A stretch of 57,237 nucleotides of DNA from Anaerolineae bacterium (GTDB taxonomy: Bacteria > Chloroflexota > Anaerolineae > Aggregatilineales > J027): assembly GCA_019913005.1 (NCBI GenBank), contig JAIOHL010000110.1, positions 1-57,237 on the forward strand, given 5' to 3'. The number at the start of each line of letters is the position of its first letter. The first letter of the stretch is position 1. The notes under the pieces were generated by a model. It was not told the origin of the DNA. It made no database searches and saw only the letters and a program-made list of their open reading frames with translations. The translations under genes were made by a program, and so were the position numbers. This document shows positions 44,114 through 52,028 of this stretch, piece by piece.

Positions 44114-44904
44114 CCATTTTTCGTAAATCCATCCGTGATTCGTGGAAAGGCATGTTTGGCTGGGGCATTGGCCTCGGTCTGTATGCCCTGCTGGTCATTG
44201 GCCTCTATCCCTCCGTCGCAGCGCAAAAGGCCGATTATGAAAAACTAATGGAAAGCTACCCTGACTCCATGATGGATATGTTCGGCACGGACGATTTGTT
44301 CTCGCCCATTGGTTATCTGCAATCTCAATTGATGTTGTACATCCCCCTCCTGTTGGGTATCTACGCCATTTTACAGGGGCTTAATGCGGTTACAGGGGAG
44401 GAGCGTAAACAGACAATGGACACCCTTGCCGCCCTGCCGATTCCCCGTTGGCAAATCCTGAGCGAGAAATTTTTGGCGACACTGGTCATCATGATCGGCA
44501 TCCTAACCCAATTTTTCTTGTCGCTGGTACTGGGGCGAGCGCTCTGGCCCGAACTGGACATTAGCGTTGATAAACTAGCGATGGCGACCTATGCCAGCCT
44601 GCTGCCAATTATGGTGGTCGCAGGGGTGGCCTATTTGCTTTCGGCAACTTTGCCCATGCACCGTCGCTGGGGTGGAATTATTTCAGCCCTATTCCTCATC
44701 GGGACGTATCTGATCTATGCGCTGGGTAACGCCAGTAAGACGATTGAGAAGTTTCAACCGTTTACCCCCTTTGAATATTACGACGCGGTGAAAATCCTCG
44801 AAGGCAGTCTACAAATAGCCGACCTGCTGGTGTTGATGATTGCCACCCTCGTATTATGGATGGCCTCGTTGTACACCTTTGAGCAGCGTGACTTGGGGAC
44901 ATAG
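44110..44904 (+). CDS. ABC-2 type exporter permease
   Basis: A 264-residue membrane protein with about six helices. The segments GWGIGLGLYALLVIGLYPSV, PLLLGIYAILQGLNAVTGEERKQTMDTLAALPI and KTIEKFQPFTPFEYYDAVKIL are typical of ABC-2 permeases acting with DrrA-like ATPases. The start overlaps the ATPase stop (ATGA), so they are coupled. It forms a two-gene export operon. Confidence 0.9.
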   Translation: MTIFRKSIRDSWKGMFGWGIGLGLYALLVIGLYPSVAAQKADYEKLMESYPDSMMDMFGTDDLFSPIGYLQSQLMLYIPLLLGIYAILQGLNAVTGEERKQTMDTLAALPIPRWQILSEKFLATLVIMIGILTQFFLSLVLGRALWPELDISVDKLAMATYASLLPIMVVAGVAYLLSATLPMHRRWGGIISALFLIGTYLIYALGNASKTIEKFQPFTPFEYYDAVKILEGSLQIADLLVLMIATLVLWMASLYTFEQRDLGT

Positions 44905-44914
44905 AAATTTTCAT

Positions 44915-44951
44915 GGGGACGGCTTAGGGATAAGTCGCCCCCGTTACTTTT
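44915..44951 (+). terminator. Probable terminator of the ABC-2 operon
   Basis: GGGG (44915-44918) with CCCC (44938-44941) and GGCTTA (44921-44926) with TAAGTC (44931-44936, one wobble) form a broken stem with a 4-base loop. TTTT follows at about 44948. It ends near the second hairpin repeat. Confidence 0.45.
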
Positions 44952-44995
44952 GGTAAAGAGGGGAGGTAAAGCAAATTCCATCTGATTGATCTGCC

Positions 44996-45026
44996 TAGAT
45001 TCAGCACGGTGGCTTTAGCTCGGTGT
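44996..45026. repeat. Convergent-gene hairpin repeat, copy 2
   Basis: Begins TAGATTCAGCACGGTGGC and ends AGCTCGGTGT. It differs from copy 3 at two positions, one of which weakens the stem (G-G). It lies between the ABC-2 permease (+) and a secreted TPR-like gene (-). Confidence 0.75.
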
Positions 45027-45049
45027 GATAGAGGTCAATCAAAATCGCT

Positions 45050-45991
45050 TTACGGCAAGCTGCAATTCGATGAACCACACGCCTCAAGCAGCGATTGAGC
45101 CGAACTGGAATCCGTCAATTGACTGTAGAGATTAATCGCCTGCTGATACCATTCAATTTTGCTGGTGGCATCCGTTGAAAAATCACCCAACCGGGCTGCG
45201 GCTAAGGCCTGACTTGCTGTATCGCCAATTTCGCCCCCGACAGTAAACGCGCAGTTGAGAAATTGTTCACTGGCCTCCGTGCCCTCAATCAGATGATACC
45301 ATTCACCCAACCGAATATAGGTCGTCGGTGATTCAAACATACTAATCACCCCATCGGCGGTATCCGGTTCCACAAAGGGGCGTTCCACGCATTGACGGGT
45401 GCTGGTCGCCAATATGGTATTGATGGCATCATAGTAGAGGCCAAATTGGGCATACAAATTGGCAGTCGCATAGGCCAGCGATTCTTCATCCAAGCCCATC
45501 GAACTGAGTGCCGCTAACCCACTATTGAGAATCGCCTCATCTTCAGGGCTAATGCTAGTTGTCGAAACCCCATCTGAGCCGGGAGGGATAGTGGAGAAAG
45601 CGGTTGCGGCAGGTGTCGGCTGTGGCACATCGTTCCACATCACCTCATTTGAATAAACAAACGCCGATGGATTGGGGTTGGAATTGCACTCCACAATCCC
45701 GTCCGCATATTGCTCTGCAATCGTCAAATCAGCGCACAAAATCACCGCTTGGCTGTTGCCCGTCACCTGCAAATAGTCACGCGCACGCACAGGCGTTCCC
45801 GGAAAAGCAGGCGAGAACGTATTATAATCGTCCCACCCTTCGCGGTTCACTCCTACCGTACCGCTGGTCGCCAACAGCAGATGGGTAATCTCTTCTTCGT
45901 CGGATTGCGCGGTTACACCACCCGTTAATGGGATCAGTGTCAAAGCCAGCACAATACCTATCAATACTTTAAACCGAATCTTTTTGTACAT
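45050..45991 (-). CDS. Secreted protein with C-terminal TPR-like helices
   Basis: A signal peptide (about 1-28, ending VTAQS) is followed by a beta-rich domain (about 38-115) that recalls FecR or ligand-binding folds (ATSGTVGVNREGW, VRARDYLQVTGNSQAVILC). A Pro/Thr linker comes next, then a helical region (about 150-305) with TPR-like repeats (LAYATANLYAQFGLYYDAIN, KIEWYQQAINLYSQL). The domain names are tentative. It lies about 145 bases downstream of another TPR gene on the same strand, so they may act together in the envelope. Confidence 0.65.
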   Translation of the reverse strand: MYKKIRFKVLIGIVLALTLIPLTGGVTAQSDEEEITHLLLATSGTVGVNREGWDDYNTFSPAFPGTPVRARDYLQVTGNSQAVILCADLTIAEQYADGIVECNSNPNPSAFVYSNEVMWNDVPQPTPAATAFSTIPPGSDGVSTTSISPEDEAILNSGLAALSSMGLDEESLAYATANLYAQFGLYYDAINTILATSTRQCVERPFVEPDTADGVISMFESPTTYIRLGEWYHLIEGTEASEQFLNCAFTVGGEIGDTASQALAAARLGDFSTDATSKIEWYQQAINLYSQLTDSSSAQSLLEACGSSNCSLP

Positions 45992-46136
45992 GGTGGTTAC
46001 TGCCCTCTACCCTCTTCATTCCTGTGCTACGACAGGGCCTATCTGCTATCATACGACGAGCCATCCAATATTGCCTGTCGTTTAATCCACGATTCAAAAC
46101 GCTCAATCAACGCTTAACCGTCGCTCCTGCAAATCT

Positions 46137-47891
46137 TTATCCTCCGCCCCCAAAAGGTGATGCGGTGTTGTTCTTTAAATCCAAGCAGGTGGGCGTTCGA
46201 CCTAACGCCGAATCGCGTGCCAAACGCACTTCCGCCTCATCTTGCCGCGTATCTTGACGGCTGCTAGTGGTACGACCCAACCGCACCTCATTCCATGCCG
46301 AAAGGGCCGCCTGCGAATCTGCCGTCCCGGAGCATATGGCATCAAAAGTTCGCGCCTCAAAATACCACAAATCAATCTCGGTGGTTGCCACATATGCCGA
46401 CAACCGTTCATCTGGCGCACACGGGAGTTCAACTGGCCCGTTCACATTCGGCAGATCAAAAGTCCCCAAACTGGCTTGGGCGCTACTCAAATTCGCTTTG
46501 GCCTGCTGATATGTCCCGGCTTCCAAATAGGCCCGCCCCAGCGACAAGTGCAGCAAATATTCAATCTGCTCCGCCACTGCTTCGTCTTCAATATATGGGC
46601 GCAAAATATCATTTTCTACATTGTCGGGGTTCGCCCGCGCACTCGCCAGCAAATTTAACCCGTCCGTTAGAAGTTGTAGAGACTGTGCATATTCGCCGTT
46701 ATCACTGTTCAGTTCGGCCAGATAATACCGCGCCAAAAGCAAACGCGAATCGGCCTCTAGTACCCGTTCAAACACACTTTGCGCCCGGTCGGGTGATCCC
46801 AATGTCAAATACAAACACCCCACCTCCAATAAATTCGAGGCATGGGGATCGGGGTCAAGCCGGGTCGCCGATTCCAAATAAAGTTCGGCTTCGGCGGCAT
46901 TACCAGAATTAATCGCCCGCTGTCCAAACCAGTTATAGACATCGGCGGCAGCAGGTGGCGCGACCAGATAAAACATCATCACCACCACAAAAAATAGGGT
47001 GGCAAGTGCAAAAGTGGCCTCTCCTTGCCATGACCGCCCCGAAGAACGGTCAAAGAAAAAGGCGTTCAACACTTCGCGCCCTGCTAAAATGGAGGCAAGG
47101 CCTAAAACCAGTTGGGCAATTGCCGATGCCCCCGACAGCGCATCCGGCCCATCAATTGAGAGGCGCTGCGTCAACAAGGTAATCAAAACAATCGCGGCTA
47201 GGGCAGGCACGGTTGCCAGCACAAACCACAGCGCATTGAGACGACGGGCGCGGCGTGAACGGCGATTATCCAAAAACCACCACCATGCCTCAGCTTTAGG
47301 CGGGGTCGGCTGCGCTTTACGCAATTTCGCTGGGTCCAAATCGTAATGTTCAACGACTTCACGCCGTAAATCATCTAGCAAATCATCATGTTCAATTAAG
47401 TAGGTCAGCGCATCCCGTTTGATGTTATAGGGAACAGGTTCTGGCTGTTCCAAAACATACTGCACATAATCCCGTGACCATAATGTTTCCAAAAGTAAAT
47501 GCTGTATCTGGGCTGTTTCTTCTTCCGCGCGACGGATCGCCAAAGTACGCGAGCGATTTTTTTTGTTACCCAGCGCATCTTGAATATCGTTATTGACATC
47601 GCGGGCCATCTCACCCAATTCGCGCAGCAGGTTTCGCAGTAGACCGACTATCCAAAGCACCAAATCTAGGGGTACCCGGATGATCGCTGTGCCAACATTT
47701 TGACGCTTGAGTTCAGTCGTCAAACGACGTTTATCTTGTCGAAAACCGGGCATCGCTTTTCGCAGATTATCCAACGCGATTTGATAGGCACGACGCGCCG
47801 ATTCAAGGTCTACCCCGGCTTCAATGGCCTCAGGGCTACCTTCAAATTCGCCATTCACAGGCGTTTCTGGTGGTGGATTCTCGCCGAGCAT
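46137..47891 (-). CDS. Large membrane TPR protein of unknown function
   Basis: The ATG at 47891 has AAAGGA eight bases upstream; earlier in-frame starts lack one. From that start (584 residues) a cytoplasmic coiled and basic region precedes three or four helices around residues 225-315. The C-terminal third (about 330-480) is TPR-like: AAEAELYLESATRLDPDPHA, LLEVGCLYLTLGSPDRAQSVF, ALGRAYLEAGTYQQAKANL. It is likely a scaffold at the membrane. No enzymatic motif is seen. The gene after it on the same strand is also TPR-like. Confidence 0.7.
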   Translation of the reverse strand: MLGENPPPETPVNGEFEGSPEAIEAGVDLESARRAYQIALDNLRKAMPGFRQDKRRLTTELKRQNVGTAIIRVPLDLVLWIVGLLRNLLRELGEMARDVNNDIQDALGNKKNRSRTLAIRRAEEETAQIQHLLLETLWSRDYVQYVLEQPEPVPYNIKRDALTYLIEHDDLLDDLRREVVEHYDLDPAKLRKAQPTPPKAEAWWWFLDNRRSRRARRLNALWFVLATVPALAAIVLITLLTQRLSIDGPDALSGASAIAQLVLGLASILAGREVLNAFFFDRSSGRSWQGEATFALATLFFVVVMMFYLVAPPAAADVYNWFGQRAINSGNAAEAELYLESATRLDPDPHASNLLEVGCLYLTLGSPDRAQSVFERVLEADSRLLLARYYLAELNSDNGEYAQSLQLLTDGLNLLASARANPDNVENDILRPYIEDEAVAEQIEYLLHLSLGRAYLEAGTYQQAKANLSSAQASLGTFDLPNVNGPVELPCAPDERLSAYVATTEIDLWYFEARTFDAICSGTADSQAALSAWNEVRLGRTTSSRQDTRQDEAEVRLARDSALGRTPTCLDLKNNTASPFGGGG

Positions 47892-48244
47892 TGATGGTGT
47901 CCTTTTGATTGCCTTATTTTCTCTCACACCACAATATACAATTTTGATTATAGGCGATTTGCCAGTCCTACAAAAGCGCCCAAACTTTCGGGGGTCTAAC
48001 GATTTCCCATCTCTAGCGGTCACTGTCAGGTAGCGTCAGGAAAACGTGGGTAAAGCGTTTCCAGTTCGGCATAGCGTCGGAATGCACAAACCTGTAGGAT
48101 TTGCCCTTGCATATGGTGAATTGGGCCTGATAAACTTCATTGCTCAAAATATCCAAACTCATGCAAGCAATCAAGTCCTCCCAAATGGCTTAAAACGACC
48201 TGTCTATTATCAGTATGGGTCGAGAAGGAAAGGATAATTTAACT

Positions 48245-49624
48245 GTGAAATCCCGTTCTGTGATGCTTATTGTGACCACGCTGGCAATCGCAATGCTTGT
48301 TTTCGCCCCGATGGTCGCAAATGCCAATACATCCACGCCAGAGCGTGCGTCCAATGCTCAGGGTGGCCCCACCGCTACTCCAAATGACCCCACATGGCTT
48401 GGTTTTGCCGCCGCCCGTGATGCGCTTTCCAAGAAAATTAATCAGCGTATTACACTGGTAAAAAATTATACGTGGGCACAAGTTTCTTTCCCCAATGGGA
48501 TGCTGCCCGGTTGCACGACTATTGAAGAAGGCGTGAATCCTCCCCCGGAGGCCTATTTCGGCTGGCGCTATGTCATTACCCTGCTGAACAACAATCAATA
48601 TGAAGTGCGCGTCAGCTTCGACCTCAAGACCGTTTTGATATGCGATAAGGTCACGGTGGGTACCACAACTGATACAGGCACAACCGGCCCCGTCGGGCAA
48701 GCAGTACCCGGCGCGTTGGAAGTCGGCGGTCAAATTCAAGGGGCATTGAGCGATGCTTCGGCTAATGCTGCCAAGAGTGCCAAGATGAATTGGATCAAGC
48801 GTCAGGTACGTGTCGGTGATGACGCGGCTGGCCTGATTGCCGACATCAAGTCTAAGGGCTTCAAAGTCTTCTTGTCCGTCATCGGTGATAAATCCCAAGT
48901 GATGAACGCTACCTATCAAGACACTTATGCCAGCTATGTGGCGGGTCTTGCGAAGGCGGGTGCAGACGCCATTCAGGTGTGGAACGAACAAAATATTGAC
49001 CGCGAATGGCCCAATGGTCAAATCAGCGGCGCGAACTATGTCGCCCTGCTCAAGAAGGCCTATCCAGCGATCAAGGCCGCCAACGCCAATACCATCGTGG
49101 TCACGGGTGCCCCTGCTCCAACTGGCGCGGGTGGTGGTGGCACTGGCTGTATCCCCGCCCTCTGCAATGACGACGCCTACTATGCCCAGATGGCTGCTGC
49201 GGGAGCCGCTCAATATACGGACTGCATCGGCGTTCACTATAACGAAGGCGTGGTTAGCCCCAAGCAAACTTCTGGCGACCCCCGTGACAATTACCCAACT
49301 CGTTATTTCCAAACGATGTTGAGCCGCGCCCTGCGTAACTTCCCCGGGATGCGTGCCTGCTTTAGCGAACTGGGTTATCTCTCCCCCGATGGCTACGGCC
49401 CACTGCCCAGTCTGTTTGCGTGGGGTCAAAACACCAGCGTTCAAGAACAGGCCCAATGGCTAGCGGAAGCCGTCGTGTTGGCTTCTCAACTTGGCAGCGT
49501 CCGTATCATCATCGTCTTCAATCTCGACTTCAAGACCTACGGTGATGACCCACAGGCCGGTTATGCGATTATCCGTGCCGACGGTTCATGCCCTGCCTGT
49601 ACCTCCATCGGCGGAACTCGCTAA
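48245..49624 (+). CDS. Secreted clan GH-A-like glycoside hydrolase domain protein
   Basis: The GTG at 48245 has AAGGAAAGG about 11 bases upstream and opens a signal peptide (about 1-30, ending NANTS). A small N-terminal domain (about 45-140) is followed by a TIM-barrel-like region (about 155-455). The motif VWNEQN with E248 is the GH-A acid/base, and CFSELGY with E375 is the likely nucleophile. HYNEGVV between them is also family-like. It should act on polysaccharides or glycans outside the cell. Exact GH family and substrate are not determined. A clear terminator follows. Confidence 0.8.
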   Translation: MKSRSVMLIVTTLAIAMLVFAPMVANANTSTPERASNAQGGPTATPNDPTWLGFAAARDALSKKINQRITLVKNYTWAQVSFPNGMLPGCTTIEEGVNPPPEAYFGWRYVITLLNNNQYEVRVSFDLKTVLICDKVTVGTTTDTGTTGPVGQAVPGALEVGGQIQGALSDASANAAKSAKMNWIKRQVRVGDDAAGLIADIKSKGFKVFLSVIGDKSQVMNATYQDTYASYVAGLAKAGADAIQVWNEQNIDREWPNGQISGANYVALLKKAYPAIKAANANTIVVTGAPAPTGAGGGGTGCIPALCNDDAYYAQMAAAGAAQYTDCIGVHYNEGVVSPKQTSGDPRDNYPTRYFQTMLSRALRNFPGMRACFSELGYLSPDGYGPLPSLFAWGQNTSVQEQAQWLAEAVVLASQLGSVRIIIVFNLDFKTYGDDPQAGYAIIRADGSCPACTSIGGTR

Positions 49625-49646
49625 CGCTATTCATCTGATTTTCAGA

Positions 49647-49677
49647 GGGGTGCAGTTTGACCACTGTGCCCCTTTTT
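49647..49677 (+). terminator. Rho-independent terminator of the GH-A-like gene
   Basis: GGGGTGCAGT (49647-49656) pairs with ACTGTGCCCC (49663-49672), with two wobbles, around a six-base loop. Five T residues follow at 49673-49677. It is 22 bases beyond the stop codon. Confidence 0.85.
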
Positions 49678-49695
49678 GATTTATCAAAAAGTTTC

Positions 49696-49724
49696 TTGGC
49701 GATATTCCGCAGAAATGATATAAT
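49696..49724 (+). promoter_or_regulatory. Promoter of the AraC-VOC-PPOX genes
   Basis: TTGGCG (49696-49701) and TATAAT (49719-49724) are 17 bases apart. The ATG at 49764 lies 39 bases beyond the -10. Confidence 0.65.
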
Positions 49725-49763
49725 ATATGCACAAGTGTTCTAAACATCGCGTGGGATAAATAG

Positions 49764-50174
49764 ATGACGGCTATTGGATACATACCTCATGATGAACGAC
49801 TTCGTATGGCACGGGCCTATCTGGATTCCAACTACACCAGCGCGATCACGATTCAATATGTAAGCCGGGAAGCGGCCCTTTCCCCCTATCATTTCATTCG
49901 GTTGTTTGGTCGAGTCTATAAACAAACACCCTATCAATATCTCATTCAGCGGCGAATTGATCGGGCCAAAGAACTGCTTCGCTCAAGCGATCTTTCCATC
50001 ACTGAAATTTGCCTAGAAGTAGGGTTCGAAAGCCTCGGATCGTTCAGTACCCTCTTTCGCAAAACCACCGGTTTATCGCCAAGCGAGTACCGCAAAAGCT
50101 CCACAAAACCATCTCAGCCGCACCACATTCCCTTATGTGTGTGTCTGATGCACGGCATCAACCTTGAAACCTAA
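49764..50174 (+). CDS. Short AraC-family transcriptional regulator (DNA-binding domain only)
   Basis: It has 136 residues, about half the usual AraC length. Two helix-turn-helix segments are visible: VSREAALSPYHFIRLFGRVY and ITEICLEVGFESLGSFSTLFRKTTGLSPSEYR. The latter is the classic AraC signature. No ligand-binding domain is present. The C-terminus has CVCLMHGINLE. It sits before a VOC-family gene, a frequent pairing, so it may regulate it. Confidence 0.9.
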   Translation: MTAIGYIPHDERLRMARAYLDSNYTSAITIQYVSREAALSPYHFIRLFGRVYKQTPYQYLIQRRIDRAKELLRSSDLSITEICLEVGFESLGSFSTLFRKTTGLSPSEYRKSSTKPSQPHHIPLCVCLMHGINLET

Positions 50175-50261
50175 AAAATCTCACAAACGCGCAATTTTCG
50201 AGAAGCAAAATCAGACCAAACATTTTACACTTTAGGCATCATTCACATTCAGGAGATGCGT

Positions 50262-50672
50262 ATGTTAAAAAACCTTGTCGCCACCCATATCTATGTCAAA
50301 GACCAGAACGAAGCCCTGCGCTTTTTTACCGAAACACTCGGCTTCGAAATCCGCGCCGATGTAACCAATGGCGATTTCCGCTGGTTGAGTGTTGGCCTAA
50401 AAGATCAACCCGATTTGCAATTTGGCCTGTTAGCGCTCAAGCCCGGCGGCCCACTGAATGAGGAAGATGTTACGGCGCTGACCAAACTGGTTGAAGGGGG
50501 AAAGCTGGGGGCTGGTGTGTGGAAAACGGATGACTGCCGCGCAACCTACGAGCATCTGAAAGCCAAAGGGGTGGAATTTATCATACCACCCACTGATCGT
50601 CCGTATGGGATGACAGAAGCCGTGTTTAAGGATAACAGCGGCAACATATTTGTCCTGCAATCCGATAAGTAA
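50262..50672 (+). CDS. VOC/glyoxalase-like protein
   Basis: From the ATG at 50262, with AGGAG six bases upstream (the ATG at 50256 is too close to it), the product has 136 residues. It shows the VOC pattern: TH(I)YVKDQNEALRFFTETLGFE, then LQFGLLAL and, at the end, VFKDNSGNIFVLQ. Members include glyoxalases, dioxygenases and antibiotic resistance proteins; no reaction can be chosen. It is co-oriented with the AraC and PPOX genes. Confidence 0.9.
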   Translation: MLKNLVATHIYVKDQNEALRFFTETLGFEIRADVTNGDFRWLSVGLKDQPDLQFGLLALKPGGPLNEEDVTALTKLVEGGKLGAGVWKTDDCRATYEHLKAKGVEFIIPPTDRPYGMTEAVFKDNSGNIFVLQSDK

Positions 50673-50735
50673 TCCTGCCCCTAACGATAAGATGAATGTG
50701 CTGTGATCGGTGCATTCTGGCAAAGGGAGATAATG

Positions 50736-51176
50736 ATGAGTTGGCATGAATTTGCAACAGCCGCACCCGCACTAGCTGAATTTGGGGAAAAGCGCCTAAG
50801 CAGTGGAGTCGCATATTTGGCAACCATTCGTGCCGACGGCTCCCCGCGTGTCCATCCGGTAACGCCGATCATAGGGGAAGGCCGTTTAATGCTCTATATG
50901 GAGCCAACTTCCCCAAAGGGCAAGGATTTACAACGCGATAGCCGCTACCAACTACATTGTGCAGTGGAAAATCAGGAGGGTGGCGGTGGGGAATTTTACG
51001 TCATGGGGCGGGCACGGCTCATCACCAAAAACGAAACCGACATCTGGGCCTCGGTGGGTCGTGTCGGCTATCAACCGAAACCGCACTACATCCTGTTCGA
51101 GTTGAGTGTGGACGGTGCTTTCTCCACCGTTTATGAAACCGAAGGGCCTGTTCGCCGCCGCTGGAACAAAGAATAA
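50736..51176 (+). CDS. Pyridoxamine 5'-phosphate oxidase-family FMN/F420-binding protein
   Basis: From the ATG at 50736 (AGGGAG six bases upstream) the product has 146 residues. It has the split-barrel pattern VAYLATIRADGSPRVHPVTPII and LYMEPTSPKGKDLQRDSRYQLH, then GEFYVMGRARLI. Such proteins bind FMN, F420 or heme. The specific reaction is unknown. It is the third rightward gene after araC and VOC and precedes a repeat copy. Confidence 0.88.
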   Translation: MSWHEFATAAPALAEFGEKRLSSGVAYLATIRADGSPRVHPVTPIIGEGRLMLYMEPTSPKGKDLQRDSRYQLHCAVENQEGGGGEFYVMGRARLITKNETDIWASVGRVGYQPKPHYILFELSVDGAFSTVYETEGPVRRRWNKE

Positions 51177-51241
51177 GTGCCCCGCCATTTTGACGACGAA
51201 GCACTTGGGAAGATTTCACGTTGATTGACCCGTATCCCGGC

Positions 51242-51272
51242 TAGATTCAGCACGGTGGCTTTAGCCCCGTGT
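51242..51272. repeat. Convergent-gene hairpin repeat, copy 3
   Basis: Begins TAGATTCAGCACGGTGGC and ends AGCCCCGTGT; it forms the best-paired hairpin of the set (CACGG with CCGTG, GGC with GCC, TTTA loop, bulged T). It lies between the PPOX gene (+) and lepB (-), again between convergent genes. Confidence 0.75.
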
Positions 51273-51300
51273 GCATTTTCAGTGCGTTTTCAGACTGCCC

Positions 51301-52014
51301 TTACATCGAACCGGGGTAGTACATATCTGGATACACGGTTGGTGTCGGAATGGTGGGGTCGGGTGTATTGGTCGGCGTAGCAGTCGGCACAATCGGCGGT
51401 GGGCCATAATCGTGATGTGAGATAATTGTCCAGTCTTCCGGCGGCCAATAGCGCACCCATGCCCGACCCACAATCTGGCTCCGTTTAATCGCCCCAAAAT
51501 CATGGCTGTCTTGGCTGGAATTACGATTATCCCCCAAGACGAAAAATTCATCCTCACCCAAAAACCATTCCCGATCTCGACAGGTTGCCGAACGGCACAG
51601 GGCTTGGACATATGGTTCATCAATCGGCTCACCGTTGATATACACCAACCCATTTTTCATCTGGATATGTTCACCGGGCAGGCCGATAATCCGCTTAATG
51701 AAGTCGCGTTTATTCTCGACATCATAGTGGAACACAATCACATCCCCGCGTTCCGGTTCGCCAATGATATAGGCCAAGCGCGACACGATCACAAACTCAT
51801 TGGAGTGGAAATTGGGTTCCATACTGCGCCCTTCCACCACAAACCGTGCTGTACTCAAATTGACCAGTGCATAAATCGCAATCACCAGCAGCAAGGTTTC
51901 GGTAATTTCGCGCATCACCCCTTGTCGCCGCGTAATTTTGGGGCGGGGTAATGAAGGCGCATCTATCTCCTCGGGGGTAGAATCATGCTCCCCCACCGTC
52001 CATTGTGAACTCAC
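51301..52014 (-). CDS. lepB: Type I signal peptidase LepB with a Pro/Thr-rich C-terminal tail
   Basis: The catalytic Ser is S64 in EGRSMEPN, the Lys is K107 in FIKRIIGLPGE, and the box-E segment GDNRNSSQDSHDFG is intact. One N-terminal membrane helix lies at about 38-56. It cleaves signal peptides on the outer face of the membrane. The start is GTG with GAGGAG six bases upstream, 14 bases after the gyrA stop, so it is in an operon with gyrA. The C-terminal tail (about 205-237, PTATPTNTPDPTIPTP...) is unusual for LepB. Confidence 0.95.
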   Translation of the reverse strand: MSSQWTVGEHDSTPEEIDAPSLPRPKITRRQGVMREITETLLLVIAIYALVNLSTARFVVEGRSMEPNFHSNEFVIVSRLAYIIGEPERGDVIVFHYDVENKRDFIKRIIGLPGEHIQMKNGLVYINGEPIDEPYVQALCRSATCRDREWFLGEDEFFVLGDNRNSSQDSHDFGAIKRSQIVGRAWVRYWPPEDWTIISHHDYGPPPIVPTATPTNTPDPTIPTPTVYPDMYYPGSM

Positions 52015-52028
52015 ACATCACTCCTCAG

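Noticed and set aside
48239-49456. 405-codon antisense frame opposite the GH-A-like gene
   Set aside because: The + strand frame has a signal peptide, GH-A motifs, a ribosome site and a terminator; the antisense product looks like nothing and has no start site.
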